Assembly: GCF_002831585.1 (NCBI RefSeq)
Contig: NZ_CP025113.1
Span: forward strand, 620,001-684,000
Reading direction: 5' to 3'
Source of the DNA: Bradyrhizobium sp. SK17
GTDB taxonomy: Bacteria; Pseudomonadota; Alphaproteobacteria; Rhizobiales; Xanthobacteraceae
DNA length: 64,000 nt
This document shows, in pieces, positions 42,279 through 51,351 of this stretch (its first letter is position 1; each line of letters opens with the position of its first letter). The position numbers and the translations under genes were made by a program. Under the pieces are notes generated by a model that saw only the letters and a program-made list of their open reading frames with translations, had not been told where the DNA came from and did no database searches.

Positions 42279-43280
42279 ATGCGCGCGAGCCGGCTGTTTT
42301 CCATCCTCACCACCCTGCAGGCCAAGGGGCAGGTCACCGCGCCTGAACTGGCGGAAGCCTGCGAGGTCTCGGTGCGCACCATCTATCGCGACATCGATGC
42401 GCTCGCCGCCGCCGGCGTCCCTGTCTATGCCGATCGCGGCGCCGAGGGCGGCTACCGCCTGCTCGACGGCTATCGCGTCCGGCTCAACGGGTTGTCGCAG
42501 GGCGAGGCCGAGGCGCTGTTCATGGCCGGCCTGCCCGGACCTGCCGCCGCGCTCGGCCTCGACGCGGCGATGGCGGCGGCGCAGACCAAGCTGATGGCGG
42601 CGCTGCCGGAGAATCTGCGCCCCAATGCGCGGGGCATGCAGCAGCGCTTCCATCTCGACGCGCCCGGCTGGTTCGGCGAGACCGAGGAGCCGACGCATCT
42701 GCGCGCCATCGCCGGCGCGGTGCTGCGCGAGAACCTGATCGAGATTCGCTACCAGAGCTGGAAGTCCGAGAGACGGCGGCGCCTCGCGCCACTCGGCCTC
42801 GTGCTGAAGGGCGGCAGCTGGTACGTTGCAGGCTTGGTCGACGACACCGTGCGCACCTATCGCGTCGCGCGCGTGCTGGATTGCATAGTCCTGGAGATGC
42901 CGTTCGCGCGGCCGGCGGATTTCGACCTCGCCGCCTACTGGCACACGTCGATCGAGCGGCTCGAGGCCGAGCTGCATCCGAACCAGGCCACGGTGCGGCT
43001 GTCGCCGCTCGGGCTGAAGTTGTTCGATGCGCTGGCGCATCCTTACGTGAAAGCCCGGATCCGGCTTGCCGATGGCACCGATGCCGACGGCTGGCGCGCC
43101 GCCACCATCCCGGTCGGCAAGACGGTATGGCATGCGGCAAGCGAACTGCTGCGGCTCGGCGCCGAGGTCGAGGTGATCGCACCCGACGGGCTGCGCGAGA
43201 AGATGGCCGAACTGACCGGCGCGATGGCCGCGCGCTATGCCGATGCGCCGCCGCGCCGCGTGGCGGGACGTAAGGGCTAG
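42279..43280 (+). CDS. YafY-type HTH-WYL transcriptional regulator (second pair)
   Basis: This 333-residue regulator has an N-terminal winged helix (MRASRLFSILTTLQAKGQVT, with VSVRTIYRDIDALAAAGVPV as recognition region) and a C-terminal WYL domain (LIEIRYQSWKSERRRRLAP, then GGSWYVAGLVDDTVRTYRV) plus the WCX extension. ATG 42279 is chosen; ATG 42267 is inside the operator. It is divergent from the GST gene. Its start is so close to the palindrome that strong autoregulation is likely. The ligand is unknown. Confidence 0.9.
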   Translation: MRASRLFSILTTLQAKGQVTAPELAEACEVSVRTIYRDIDALAAAGVPVYADRGAEGGYRLLDGYRVRLNGLSQGEAEALFMAGLPGPAAALGLDAAMAAAQTKLMAALPENLRPNARGMQQRFHLDAPGWFGETEEPTHLRAIAGAVLRENLIEIRYQSWKSERRRRLAPLGLVLKGGSWYVAGLVDDTVRTYRVARVLDCIVLEMPFARPADFDLAAYWHTSIERLEAELHPNQATVRLSPLGLKLFDALAHPYVKARIRLADGTDADGWRAATIPVGKTVWHAASELLRLGAEVEVIAPDGLREKMAELTGAMAARYADAPPRRVAGRKG

Positions 43281-43687
43281 TAGCGGCTGTCGGAGCTGAT
43301 GACAAAGCGGTCGAGGAAATTGACCGGCAGGATCTCGAACTTGTCGAGCGTCAGCGTAATTCCGGTGACGAAGTCGACGCCCTTGATCGCCCCCTGAAGA
43401 TCAATCCGCCGGCCGCGGCGCAGACCGCGCGTTTCCGGATGCTGCTCGATGTCGATATAGGCATAGATCGGATTGTCGAGCCGCGAATGGCGGTGCCATC
43501 CGCGCTGCAGGAAACTGAATTGCAGCACCGACCCCGCGCCCCAGTCGATCGCATCGAAGAAGCGGGTCTTCCAGGCGACACCCTGTCCCAGACAATGCGC
43601 GGCGACGAACGCATCGCGCTCGAGCGCAGGCAGACGGTGCAGCTGCCAGCTGATCTCTGCCGGCGTCAGAGCGGCGCTGTTCGCCAT
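43277..43687 (-). CDS. Hypothetical protein
   Basis: This 136-residue soluble protein (MANSAALTPAEISWQLHRLP...) is of a normal composition for the region. It contains WHRHSRLDNPIYAYIDIEQH and a C-terminal VNFLDRFVISSDSRY. It overlaps the convergent WYL regulator gene by four bases. No family is recognised. A signal peptide or membrane segment is absent. Confidence 0.6.
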   Translation of the reverse strand: MANSAALTPAEISWQLHRLPALERDAFVAAHCLGQGVAWKTRFFDAIDWGAGSVLQFSFLQRGWHRHSRLDNPIYAYIDIEQHPETRGLRRGRRIDLQGAIKGVDFVTGITLTLDKFEILPVNFLDRFVISSDSRY

Positions 43688-43758
43688 TGTTCTTCTTGAG
43701 GTTTTTACTGTCGCGTCTTCTTATCCTCGGCGGGCACGCAAGTCCCGCCTTGAGGATA

Positions 43759-44457
43759 TTATACATCCACGAATGTGACGGTGTCCGCCACAGTTGCGCG
43801 CGACGTGCGGTAGCTGTTCACCTTGTGGGCATTGTCGGCATAGCCGAACGAGATACCGCAGACGATCCGGCGGTCCTCGGCCAGGTTGAAATGGCGGCGG
43901 ATCAGCCCGGAATGGCGGGCGAGCGCGGCCTGCGGGATGGTACCGAGCCCGAGCGCCTGCGCGGCCAGCATGAAGTTCGAGACATAACCGCCACAATCGA
44001 TCGCGCCATAGATGCCGAGCGGCTCGTTGGTGTGAATCACGGCGACATGCGGCGCGCCGAAGAAATTGTAGTTCTCCAGCGCCTGCTTCCCATAGGCGGC
44101 CTTGTCGCCGCGCGCGATGCCGAGCGTGTTGTAGAGCTGGAAGCCGCTTTCACGACGGCGTTCCAGATAGACCCCGACATATTCGCGCGGCGGCGTGAAG
44201 TCGTGATCATCCTTGGCGCCCGATGCAGCCTCGGCGTAGATCGCCTTGCGGAAGCGCTCCTTGGCCTCGCCGCTCGCGATCAACACCTGCCAGGGCTGGC
44301 TGTTGCACCAGGACGCGGTGCGCTGCGCGACGCTGAGGATATGTTCGATGACCTCGCGCGGCACTTCCCGCGGCAGGAACGCGCGCACCGAGTAGCGCTC
44401 GTTGAGCAGCTCCTCGAGCGCGCCGATGCGGTCTTCTTGCTTTACTGCGGCGTCCAT
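43759..44457 (-). CDS. Nitroreductase-family flavoprotein
   Basis: This 232-residue FMN-dependent oxidoreductase has the nitroreductase pattern: LLNERYSVRAFLPREVP, then RTASWCNSQPWQVLIASGE for FMN binding, GGYVSNFMLAAQALGLGTIP and a late RRIVCGISFGYAD. Members reduce nitro compounds, quinones or flavins with NAD(P)H. It is monocistronic, between the hypothetical gene and the acyl-CoA cluster, from which it is separated by a palindromic repeat. The substrate is unknown. Confidence 0.9.
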   Translation of the reverse strand: MDAAVKQEDRIGALEELLNERYSVRAFLPREVPREVIEHILSVAQRTASWCNSQPWQVLIASGEAKERFRKAIYAEAASGAKDDHDFTPPREYVGVYLERRRESGFQLYNTLGIARGDKAAYGKQALENYNFFGAPHVAVIHTNEPLGIYGAIDCGGYVSNFMLAAQALGLGTIPQAALARHSGLIRRHFNLAEDRRIVCGISFGYADNAHKVNSYRTSRATVADTVTFVDV

Positions 44458-44472
44458 CGCGTCCTCGTTGTC

Positions 44473-44557
44473 GTAGGGTGGGTTAGCGAAGCGTAACCCA
44501 CCTCTTCTCGCGCATCGGGTGAAAGGGTGGGTTACGCCTTCGGCTAACCCACCCTAC
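44473..44557. repeat. Palindromic intergenic repeat (gtagggtgggtta family)
   Basis: The arms GTAGGGTGGGTTAGCGAAGC and GGCTAACCCACCCTAC with an inner GGGTTACG/CGTAACCC form a long hairpin. It lies between the nitroreductase and acyl-CoA dehydrogenase genes. Related units follow at 47106 and 48367. Confidence 0.85.
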
Positions 44558-44559
44558 GA

Positions 44560-45804
44560 TCATCTGCCCTTGGTCGGGATCTTGTTGTAGGGCACGTCCT
44601 TGTCGACCCGGATGTCGCCGGGCAGGCCCAGCACGCGCTCGGCGATGATGTTGCGCAGGATCTCGTCGGTGCCGCCGGCGATGCGCATCGAGGGCGACGA
44701 CAGCAGCATCTGCTGGAACTGGCCGTTGGCCTGCTCCTCATCGGTGCCGGTGAGGCTGCCGGCTGCGCCCTCGAGGTCCATCGCAAAGGTGGCGATGTCT
44801 TGCAGCATCAGGCCGGAGACGAGCTTGCCGATGGAGTTTTCCGGACCCGGCCGCTCGCCCTTCGACAGCGCGGAGATGGCGCGGTAGCTGGTGTATTTCA
44901 GCCCGCTCGCCTTAACCGCCCAGCTCGCAAGCTTGGAGCGCACCGCTGGATCGTCGATCGCAAGCCCGTCTTCCAGCATCAGGTTGGAGCAGAACTCGAA
45001 CATCTCGGGCACGCCAGTCGCGAGCCGCGCGCCGATCGACATGCGCTCGTTCATCAGCGTGGTCAGCGACACGCTCCAGCCCTCACCGACCGCGCCAAGC
45101 CGCTGGCTGTCCGGGATCACGACGTCGGTGAAATAGACCTCGTTGAACTCCTGCATGCCATTGGCCTGCTTGATCGGCCGCACCTCGACGCCCGGGCTCT
45201 TCATGTCGAGGAAGAACATCGTGAGGCCCTTGTGCTTGGGCACATTCGGATCGGTGCGCGCGATCAACAGGCCGTAGTCGGAATAATGCGCGCCCGAAGT
45301 CCAGATTTTTTGGCCGTTGACGACCCAATTGTCGCCCTTCTTCTCGGCGCGGGTGCGCAGCCCCGCGACGTCGGAGCCGGCCGACGGCTCGGAGAACAGC
45401 TGGCACCAGATCTCCTCGCCCGCAGCCAGCTTCGGCAGATAGCGGCGCTTGGCGTCTTCACTACCCCAGGCCATCACGGTCGGGCCGCACATGCCCTCGC
45501 CGATCTGGAACGGCTGCGTCAGCTTGCCGTAAACGCCCTCTTCCTGCTGCCAGATCACGCGCTCGATCGGAGTGGCGCCGCGACCGCCATATTCCTTCGG
45601 CCAGTGCAGGCAGGCCCAGCCGCCCTCCGCCTTCTTCTTCTGCCAGGCCTTGCCGACCTCGACCATGTCGTGCTTGGCGAGCCGGATGCGGCCGAGCGAC
45701 GACTTCGAAAGCTCCTCTTCGAACTCCTTCGGCGCGTTGGCGGCGATCCACTTGCGGGCGATGGCGCGGAACTCGGCTTCCTGCGGCGTGTCATCGAAAT
45801 TCAT
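44560..45804 (-). CDS. Acyl-CoA dehydrogenase 1 of cluster
   Basis: This 414-residue FAD enzyme oxidises an acyl-CoA to its 2-enoyl form. Visible are EPSAGSDVAGLRTRAEKKGD in the FAD-binding middle region, IWTSGAHYSDYGLLIARTD, a substrate-loop GVEVRPIKQANGMQEFNEVY and a C-terminal MRIAGGTDEILRNIIAERVL. It closely resembles the next gene, so the two are tandem paralogues 29 bases apart. It is the last gene of the minus-strand acyl-CoA operon. The acyl chain is not known; a phenylpropanoid or alicyclic CoA is possible. Confidence 0.9.
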   Translation of the reverse strand: MNFDDTPQEAEFRAIARKWIAANAPKEFEEELSKSSLGRIRLAKHDMVEVGKAWQKKKAEGGWACLHWPKEYGGRGATPIERVIWQQEEGVYGKLTQPFQIGEGMCGPTVMAWGSEDAKRRYLPKLAAGEEIWCQLFSEPSAGSDVAGLRTRAEKKGDNWVVNGQKIWTSGAHYSDYGLLIARTDPNVPKHKGLTMFFLDMKSPGVEVRPIKQANGMQEFNEVYFTDVVIPDSQRLGAVGEGWSVSLTTLMNERMSIGARLATGVPEMFEFCSNLMLEDGLAIDDPAVRSKLASWAVKASGLKYTSYRAISALSKGERPGPENSIGKLVSGLMLQDIATFAMDLEGAAGSLTGTDEEQANGQFQQMLLSSPSMRIAGGTDEILRNIIAERVLGLPGDIRVDKDVPYNKIPTKGR

Positions 45805-45833
45805 GGCGAACCTCTCTCGTTGTTCCGGCGCCG

Positions 45834-47081
45834 TTACGCGCGGCCCTTGGTCGGGATCTTGTTGAAGGGAACGTCCTTGTCGACCCGGATATCGCCGGGC
45901 AGGCCCAGCACGCGTTCGGCGATGATGTTGCGCATGATCTCGTCGGTGCCGCCCTCGACACGGGTGCCCGGCGCACGCAGCAGCATCGCCTGGAATTTGC
46001 CGGCGGCCTCGGCATCTTCCGGCCCGTTCAGCGCGCCGGCGGCGCCTTGCAGGTCGAGCGCGTAGGACGCGACGTCCTGGATCATCGAACCGGCGACCAG
46101 CTTGCCGATCGAGTTCTCCGGTCCCGGACGCTCGCCGCGCGACAGCGCGGAGATCGCGCGCATGCTGGTGTACTTCAGCCCGCTCGCCTTCACCGCCCAG
46201 TTGGCGAGCTTGGAACGCACCGCGCGGTTCTCGATCGCCGGACCATCATCAAGCATCAGGCTGTTGCAGAAATCGAACAGCTCGGGGAAGCCGGTGGCGA
46301 CACCGGCGCCGATCGACATGCGCTCGTTCATCAGCGTGGTCAGCGACACGTTCCAGCCGTCATTGACTTGGCCCAAGCGCTGCGAGTCCGGAATCCGCAC
46401 GTCTGTGAAATAGACTTCGTTGAAATCAGACGCCCCGCTCGCCTGCTTGATCGGCCTGACCTCGACGCCCGGGCTCTTCATGTCCAGGAAGAACATGGTG
46501 AGACCCTTGTGCTTGGCGACCGTGGGATCGGTGCGGGTCAACAGGATGCCGTAGTCGGAATAATGCGCACCCGAGGTCCAGATCTTCTGGCCGTTGACGA
46601 CCCATTCGTCGCCCTGCTTCTCGGCGCGGGTGCGCAGGCCGGCGACGTCGGAGCCGCCGGCGGGCTCCGAGAACAGCTGGCACCAGATCTTCTCGCCGGA
46701 GGCCAGCGGCGGCAGGTATTTGCGCTTCTGCTCCTCGCCGGCGAACGCCATCATGGTCGGCCCGCACATGCCGTGACCGATGATGAACATCGAGCTGAGA
46801 CGGCCGAACGGGCCCTCCTCCTGCTGCCAGATCACGCGCTCGATCGGCGACGAGCCGCGGCCGCCATACTCCTTCGGCCAGTGCAGGCAGGCCCAGCCGG
46901 CATCGGCCTTCTTCTTCTGCCAGGCCTTGGCGACCTCGAGAATGTTGGCGCCCTTGAGCCCGACGCGGCCGAGCGAGGCCTTGCGCAGCTCGTCCTCATA
47001 TTGCTTCGGCGCATTGGCTCCGATCCAGGCCTTCGCCTCGGCGCGGAATGCGGCCTCCTGCGGGGTGTCGTCGAAATTCAT
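45834..47081 (-). CDS. Acyl-CoA dehydrogenase 2 of cluster
   Basis: This 415-residue FAD enzyme is a near-twin of the preceding one: it starts MNFDDTPQEAAFRAEAKAWI against MNFDDTPQEAEFRAIARKWI, keeps EPAGGSDVAGLRTRAEKQGD and IWTSGAHYSDYGILLTRTD, and ends with VEGGTDEIMRNIIAERVLGL. ATG 47081 is clear. The pair arose by tandem duplication. It may form a mixed oligomer with its twin or with the third dehydrogenase upstream. Confidence 0.9.
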   Translation of the reverse strand: MNFDDTPQEAAFRAEAKAWIGANAPKQYEDELRKASLGRVGLKGANILEVAKAWQKKKADAGWACLHWPKEYGGRGSSPIERVIWQQEEGPFGRLSSMFIIGHGMCGPTMMAFAGEEQKRKYLPPLASGEKIWCQLFSEPAGGSDVAGLRTRAEKQGDEWVVNGQKIWTSGAHYSDYGILLTRTDPTVAKHKGLTMFFLDMKSPGVEVRPIKQASGASDFNEVYFTDVRIPDSQRLGQVNDGWNVSLTTLMNERMSIGAGVATGFPELFDFCNSLMLDDGPAIENRAVRSKLANWAVKASGLKYTSMRAISALSRGERPGPENSIGKLVAGSMIQDVASYALDLQGAAGALNGPEDAEAAGKFQAMLLRAPGTRVEGGTDEIMRNIIAERVLGLPGDIRVDKDVPFNKIPTKGRA

Positions 47082-47105
47082 GATCTCTCATCCTTCGCCG
47101 GCGTC

Positions 47106-47187
47106 GTGGGATGGGTAGAGCGAAGCGAAACCCATCTCTTGGACCACCCGCGTCATGATGGGTTTCGCTACGCTCTACCCATCCTAC
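47106..47187. repeat. Palindromic intergenic repeat (gatgggtagagcg family)
   Basis: The arms GGATGGGTAGAGCGAAGCG and CGCTCTACCCATCC with an inner AAACCCATC/GATGGGTTT lie between acyl-CoA dehydrogenase genes 2 and 3. A close relative is at 48367-48446. Confidence 0.85.
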
Positions 47188-47203
47188 AAAGCTACGATCC
47201 CGC

Positions 47204-48331
47204 TTACGCCGCGTTCTTCTTGCGCATGCGATCGATCAGCGCGTCTTCCCAATAGGACAGGCTGCCGAGACCGAGCGCCACCGCATTGGCGCGGCGATAG
47301 TACATGTGGCAGTCGAACTCCCAGGTGAAGCCCATGCCGCCATGGACCTGGATGTTGTTCTTGGCGCAGTGCTGGAACGCCTGCGTCGCGCTGATGCGCG
47401 CGGCGGCCGCGGCTTCCGGCAACTCGCCGGCATTGGTCGAGAGCGCCCAGGCGCCGTAGTAGCAGTTCGAGCGCGCCAGCGTCGCCGAGACATACATGTC
47501 GGCCAGCATGTGCTTGACCGCCTGGAACGAGCCGATCGGACGGCCGAACGCGATACGGTCGAGCGCGTAGTCGCGGCCCATTTCCAGCGCACGGTCGGCG
47601 CCGCCGACCTGCTCGAACGCCATCAGCACGGCGGCGCGATCCAGCACCTGGGCGATCACGCCCCAGCCCTCGCCGGCGGCGCCGAGCGGTTCGGCCTTGG
47701 CGTCCTTGAAGGTGATCTCGGCCTGACCACGGGTCAGATCGATATTGGTCAGCGACTTGATCTCGACGCCGCCTGCCTTGAGGTCGACGATGAACAACGA
47801 GATATCGGACTCGCGCCCGCTGGAGCCGGTGCGCGCCGCGACCACGGCGAAGTCGGCGATCGCGCCATCGGCGACCGGCTTCTTGACGCCGTTGAGCACG
47901 CCGCCATTGGCCGTGAGCTTGACCGCCTTCGGCGACGGATTGCCCTTGCCCTCGAACAGCGCCAGCGTGCCGATGGCATCGCCCGAGGCGATCTTCGGCA
48001 GCCACTTCTGCTTCTGCGCGTCGCTGCCTGCGATCAGCAGCGCTTCGGCGGCGAGATAGACCGTGGAAGAGAACGGTACCGGCGCCAGCGCGCGGCCCAT
48101 TTCCTCGGCGATCACGCAAAGCTCCAGATGGCCGGCGCCCGCGCCGCCGAACTGTTCCGGGATCGCGACACCGAGGAAGCCCATCTCGGCGAGGCCCTTC
48201 CACAGCGCCTTGTCGTAGGGCGCCTTGCCGTCGAGCACCTCGCGCACGGCCTTCGGCGGGCATTGCTCGCTGAGGAATTTCCGCGCCTCGTCGCGCATCT
48301 GCTTCTGTTCGTCGGAGAAATCGAAGTTCAT
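47204..48331 (-). CDS. Acyl-CoA dehydrogenase 3 of cluster
   Basis: This 375-residue FAD enzyme belongs to a different acyl-CoA dehydrogenase branch from its two neighbours. It starts MNFDFSDEQKQMRDEARKFL, with MGFLGVAIPEQFGGAGAGHL, FGRPIGSFQAVKHMLADMYV and a late NIQVHGGMGFTWEFDCHMYY. Pairing of a short (about 375) and a long (about 415) dehydrogenase side by side is the layout seen for heterotetrameric enzymes of steroid side-chain breakdown. That comparison is suggestive only. It lies just after the second CoA ligase gene. Confidence 0.88.
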   Translation of the reverse strand: MNFDFSDEQKQMRDEARKFLSEQCPPKAVREVLDGKAPYDKALWKGLAEMGFLGVAIPEQFGGAGAGHLELCVIAEEMGRALAPVPFSSTVYLAAEALLIAGSDAQKQKWLPKIASGDAIGTLALFEGKGNPSPKAVKLTANGGVLNGVKKPVADGAIADFAVVAARTGSSGRESDISLFIVDLKAGGVEIKSLTNIDLTRGQAEITFKDAKAEPLGAAGEGWGVIAQVLDRAAVLMAFEQVGGADRALEMGRDYALDRIAFGRPIGSFQAVKHMLADMYVSATLARSNCYYGAWALSTNAGELPEAAAAARISATQAFQHCAKNNIQVHGGMGFTWEFDCHMYYRRANAVALGLGSLSYWEDALIDRMRKKNAA

Positions 48332-48366
48332 GGCGTTTACCCGCGTTGCTGTTGTTATTTGGCTTC

Positions 48367-48446
48367 GTAGGATGGGTGGAGCGAAGCGATACCCATCGGT
48401 TGTCTGGTGAAAGATGATGGGTTTCGCTGCGCTCTACCCATCCTAC
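48367..48446. repeat. Palindromic intergenic repeat (gtaggatgggtgg family)
   Basis: GTAGGATGGGTGGAGCGAAG and CTGCGCTCTACCCATCCTAC are matching arms, with ACCCATC/GATGGGT inside. It separates acyl-CoA dehydrogenase 3 from the CoA ligase gene and may act on mRNA stability. Confidence 0.85.
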
Positions 48447-48450
48447 ATTC

Positions 48451-50319
48451 TCAGCACAGCACGATCACCTCGCCGCAGGGCTGCGCGGCATAGAGCTTGT
48501 CGACCAGCTCCGCCCGGCGTTCGAGGCCGGCGCGCTGGTTGATGTAGCCCTTGTCGGTGAGCTCGTTGCCGTCGATCGATGGCGGCTCGACCATCAGCAT
48601 CGCGCGCGCGATCCGCATGCTGCTGCCGGTGGTGGAGGCGTTGTGGGCCTGCAAGCCCTTTTCGAGGCAGGCGATCACGGCCGGGTGCCGGATCACCTCC
48701 TCATAGCTCGCATCCGCATTGCCGACGAGTTGGCGGCAGGCATGCAGGTTCGGCCAGCACAGCAGGCCAATGAACTCGCGGTCCTGCCCCGCAACCAGCG
48801 CGTCATGCACGACCGGCGTCGCGGCCGATATCGCATCGGTGCGCAGCGAGCCGACATGGACGAAGGTGCCGGTGGTCAGCTTGAAGTCCTCGACCACACG
48901 GCCGGCGAAGATGATGCCTTGCAGCGGGTCCTGGGGATCGACGAACACGCCGGCATCGCCAATGCAGTAGAAGCCTTCCTCGTCGAACATCTTCGCGGTG
49001 AGGTCCGCCTGGCCGAAATAGCCCGGCGTGACGTTGACGCCGCGCAGCCGCAATTCGTATTTCGAGCCGCACGGCACCATCTTGAGCTCGACGCCAGGGA
49101 ACGGCAGGCCGATCAGGCCGACGCGCTCGGTGTCCCAGTAGGTGCCGGTCGAGGTCGGCGCGGTCTCGGTCGAGCCCCAGCCGGTGTAGAACACGATGCG
49201 CTCGCCTGATGTCTTCACCGCCAGCGCCTGCATGCGGTCGTAGAGATCATTAGGCAACCGCGCGCCGCCATAGGCCATGATCGAGAGGTTCTTGAAGAAG
49301 CTCGCGCACAGCGCCGCATCCTTCTCCATTGCGGCCGCGAGCGCGGCATAGCCGGCCGGTACGTTGGCGTAGTAGGTCGGCGACACCTCGCGCAGGTTCC
49401 TGATGGTCTCCTCGAAAAGGCCCGGCATCGGCCGGCCGTCGTCGATATAGAGCGTGCCGCCATCGACCAGGACCGGATTGAACGCGGCGTTGCCGCCCAT
49501 GGTGTGATTCCACGGCATCCAGTCGAGCACGGTCGGGATCGGTCCAGCCGTTTCGCGCGGACGCACCTGCATCATCATCGCCGCGTTGGCGCACATCATC
49601 TGCTGGGTGTTGATGACGGCCTTGGGCATGCCGGTCGAGCCCGAGGTGAACAGCAGCTTGCCGGTGGTGTCGGGCGTGATCTTGGCAATGGACCGATCGA
49701 CCGCGGATGTCACCGGCGTCGCCGCGAGATCGGCAAAGGCCGTGCTCTTGATGCCCTCGCAGGGTCGCAGCACGTGAATGACGGTGATGCCGGTGAGATC
49801 AAGCGCTTTCAGCGCCTTCTCGAAGGCAGGTCCGTCCTGCACCATCACGACGGCAGGCTTGATCAGGTTGAAGAGATATTTGAGCTTGAGATGATCCTGG
49901 CTCATCAGCGAATAGGCCGGCGATACCGGCGCGGCCGGTAGCCGCGCCTGCATCGCGGCCTGCGTCATCAGCGCGTGTTCGATCGAGTTGCCCGAGAGGA
50001 TCGCGACGGGCCGGCCCTCGCCGACACCGAGATTGAGCAGGCCTTGGGTCAGCGCATCGACGGTGCGCTTGGCTTCACCGTAGGAGACCTTGCGCCACTG
50101 CCGGTCGGGGCCGCCGCGCTGGGCGAGCCAGATGCGCTCGGGCGCCTGTGCCGCCCATTTGGCGAGATACGCCGGGATGTGCGTTTCGTAGGCTTGGAGT
50201 GGAATCCGCGACTTCAAGACGACAGTGCCGTCGTCGCGCCGTTCGACCGCGATGTCACGCGCGAGCCAATCCACCTTGCGGAAGGCGGGTTTCGTCAGCA
50301 TCGCCGCGTCTCCATCCAT
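48451..50319 (-). CDS. Feruloyl-CoA synthetase-like acyl-CoA ligase (second copy)
   Basis: This 622-residue ANL ligase is a paralogue of that at 17859: both carry VERRDDGT near the N-terminus, LFTSGSTGMPKAVINTQ (here) for AMP binding, LDWMPWNHTMGGN and the C-terminal TDKGYINQRAGLERR. The GWGSTETAPTSTGTYWDTER block is the adenylation site. ATG 50319 has GGGAGAC upstream. It probably activates the carboxylic acid handled by the three dehydrogenases. It is 41 bases downstream of the crotonase gene. Confidence 0.85.
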   Translation of the reverse strand: MDGDAAMLTKPAFRKVDWLARDIAVERRDDGTVVLKSRIPLQAYETHIPAYLAKWAAQAPERIWLAQRGGPDRQWRKVSYGEAKRTVDALTQGLLNLGVGEGRPVAILSGNSIEHALMTQAAMQARLPAAPVSPAYSLMSQDHLKLKYLFNLIKPAVVMVQDGPAFEKALKALDLTGITVIHVLRPCEGIKSTAFADLAATPVTSAVDRSIAKITPDTTGKLLFTSGSTGMPKAVINTQQMMCANAAMMMQVRPRETAGPIPTVLDWMPWNHTMGGNAAFNPVLVDGGTLYIDDGRPMPGLFEETIRNLREVSPTYYANVPAGYAALAAAMEKDAALCASFFKNLSIMAYGGARLPNDLYDRMQALAVKTSGERIVFYTGWGSTETAPTSTGTYWDTERVGLIGLPFPGVELKMVPCGSKYELRLRGVNVTPGYFGQADLTAKMFDEEGFYCIGDAGVFVDPQDPLQGIIFAGRVVEDFKLTTGTFVHVGSLRTDAISAATPVVHDALVAGQDREFIGLLCWPNLHACRQLVGNADASYEEVIRHPAVIACLEKGLQAHNASTTGSSMRIARAMLMVEPPSIDGNELTDKGYINQRAGLERRAELVDKLYAAQPCGEVIVLC

Positions 50320-50360
50320 TTTGCGTCTCCCGGAATTCTTGTCCTTTTGAGGATCTGTTC

Positions 50361-51167
50361 TCAGCGCCTGATATAGACAGGCTTTCGTTTCTCAAGGAAG
50401 GCCCTGATGCCTTCCTGGAAATCTTCCGACCGGCTGCACAGCACCTGATTGCGATCCTCCATCGCAATCACGGCCTCGATCGAGCCGGCGTCGACGCTCA
50501 TGTTGATGCATTCCTTCGAGAGGCGCAGGCCCACCGGCGAGGCCGTCATCATCGCATCGATGTAAGGATTGGCGGCGGTATCGAGATCGGCGACCTCGAC
50601 GACTTCAGACACGAGACCGACGGCAAGCGCGCGATCGGCATTGATGAAGCGCCCGGTCAGGATCAGCTCTGACGCCACCGACACGCCGACGAGGCGCGGC
50701 AGGAAATAGCTGGTGCCGATGTCGCAGCCGCCGAGCCCGAGCTTGATGAAGGCGCAGTTCATCCGCGCGGTCTTCGCCGCGATGCGGATGTCGGCCGCGA
50801 GCGCCAGCGCGAAGCCGCCGCCGGCGGCCGCGCCTTGCACCAGCGCGATGATCGGCTGCGGAGCGCGCCGCATCAACATCACGATGTCGGCGATGCGACG
50901 CTGCGAGTCCAGGGATTCAGTGACGCCCGGCGGCTCGGTCTGCCCGCCGCGCCGCGCCATCGCGTGCTTGAGGTCGAGTCCGGCGCAGAAATTCGCGCCA
51001 GCGCCCTTCAGCACCACGACCCGGGTGTCGCGATTGCGCTGCAAGCCCTGGAAATAGGTGTTGAGCGCGTCGATCAGCGAAGGGTCGAGCGCGTTGAGGC
51101 TGTCGGGGCGATTGAGCGTGACCCAATCGACTCCGTCGTGATGTTCGATCAGCAGCGGATTTGTCAC
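50361..51167 (-). CDS. Enoyl-CoA hydratase/isomerase-family protein
   Basis: This 268-residue crotonase-fold protein has GAGANFCAGLDLKHAMARRG and VQGAAAGGGFALALAADIRI as oxyanion segments, then AFIKLGLGGCDIGTSYFLPR and LTGRFINADRALAVGLVSEV. The start is GTG 51167, supported by GGAG eight bases upstream. It precedes the CoA ligase gene and probably hydrates the enoyl-CoA formed by the dehydrogenases. Confidence 0.87.
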   Translation of the reverse strand: MTNPLLIEHHDGVDWVTLNRPDSLNALDPSLIDALNTYFQGLQRNRDTRVVVLKGAGANFCAGLDLKHAMARRGGQTEPPGVTESLDSQRRIADIVMLMRRAPQPIIALVQGAAAGGGFALALAADIRIAAKTARMNCAFIKLGLGGCDIGTSYFLPRLVGVSVASELILTGRFINADRALAVGLVSEVVEVADLDTAANPYIDAMMTASPVGLRLSKECINMSVDAGSIEAVIAMEDRNQVLCSRSEDFQEGIRAFLEKRKPVYIRR

Positions 51168-51206
51168 GCGTCACACTCCTGCATCTGCAGATGCGGTGCG
51201 GGTTAA

Positions 51207-51334
51207 TGCGCCCTCCCCCTTGCGGGAGAGGGCATGTGCGTGGTTGCCGCGTGTTCGCTTCAGAGAGGGGTGGCCGCGGCGAGAACCCCTCTCCCGGCAG
51301 CCTTCGCTGCCGCCCTCCCCCGCAAGGGGGGGGG
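51207..51334. repeat. Intergenic repeat (ccctccccc...ggggagg family)
   Basis: CGCCCTCCCCCTTGCGGGAG and CCGCCCTCCCCCGCAAGGGG lie in this unit with GAGAGGGGTGG/CCCCTCTCCC inside. It sits between the crotonase and SDR genes. It is related to the unit at 14994-15160. Confidence 0.75.
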
Positions 51335-51351
51335 TTGAGACAGGGCGCGCG

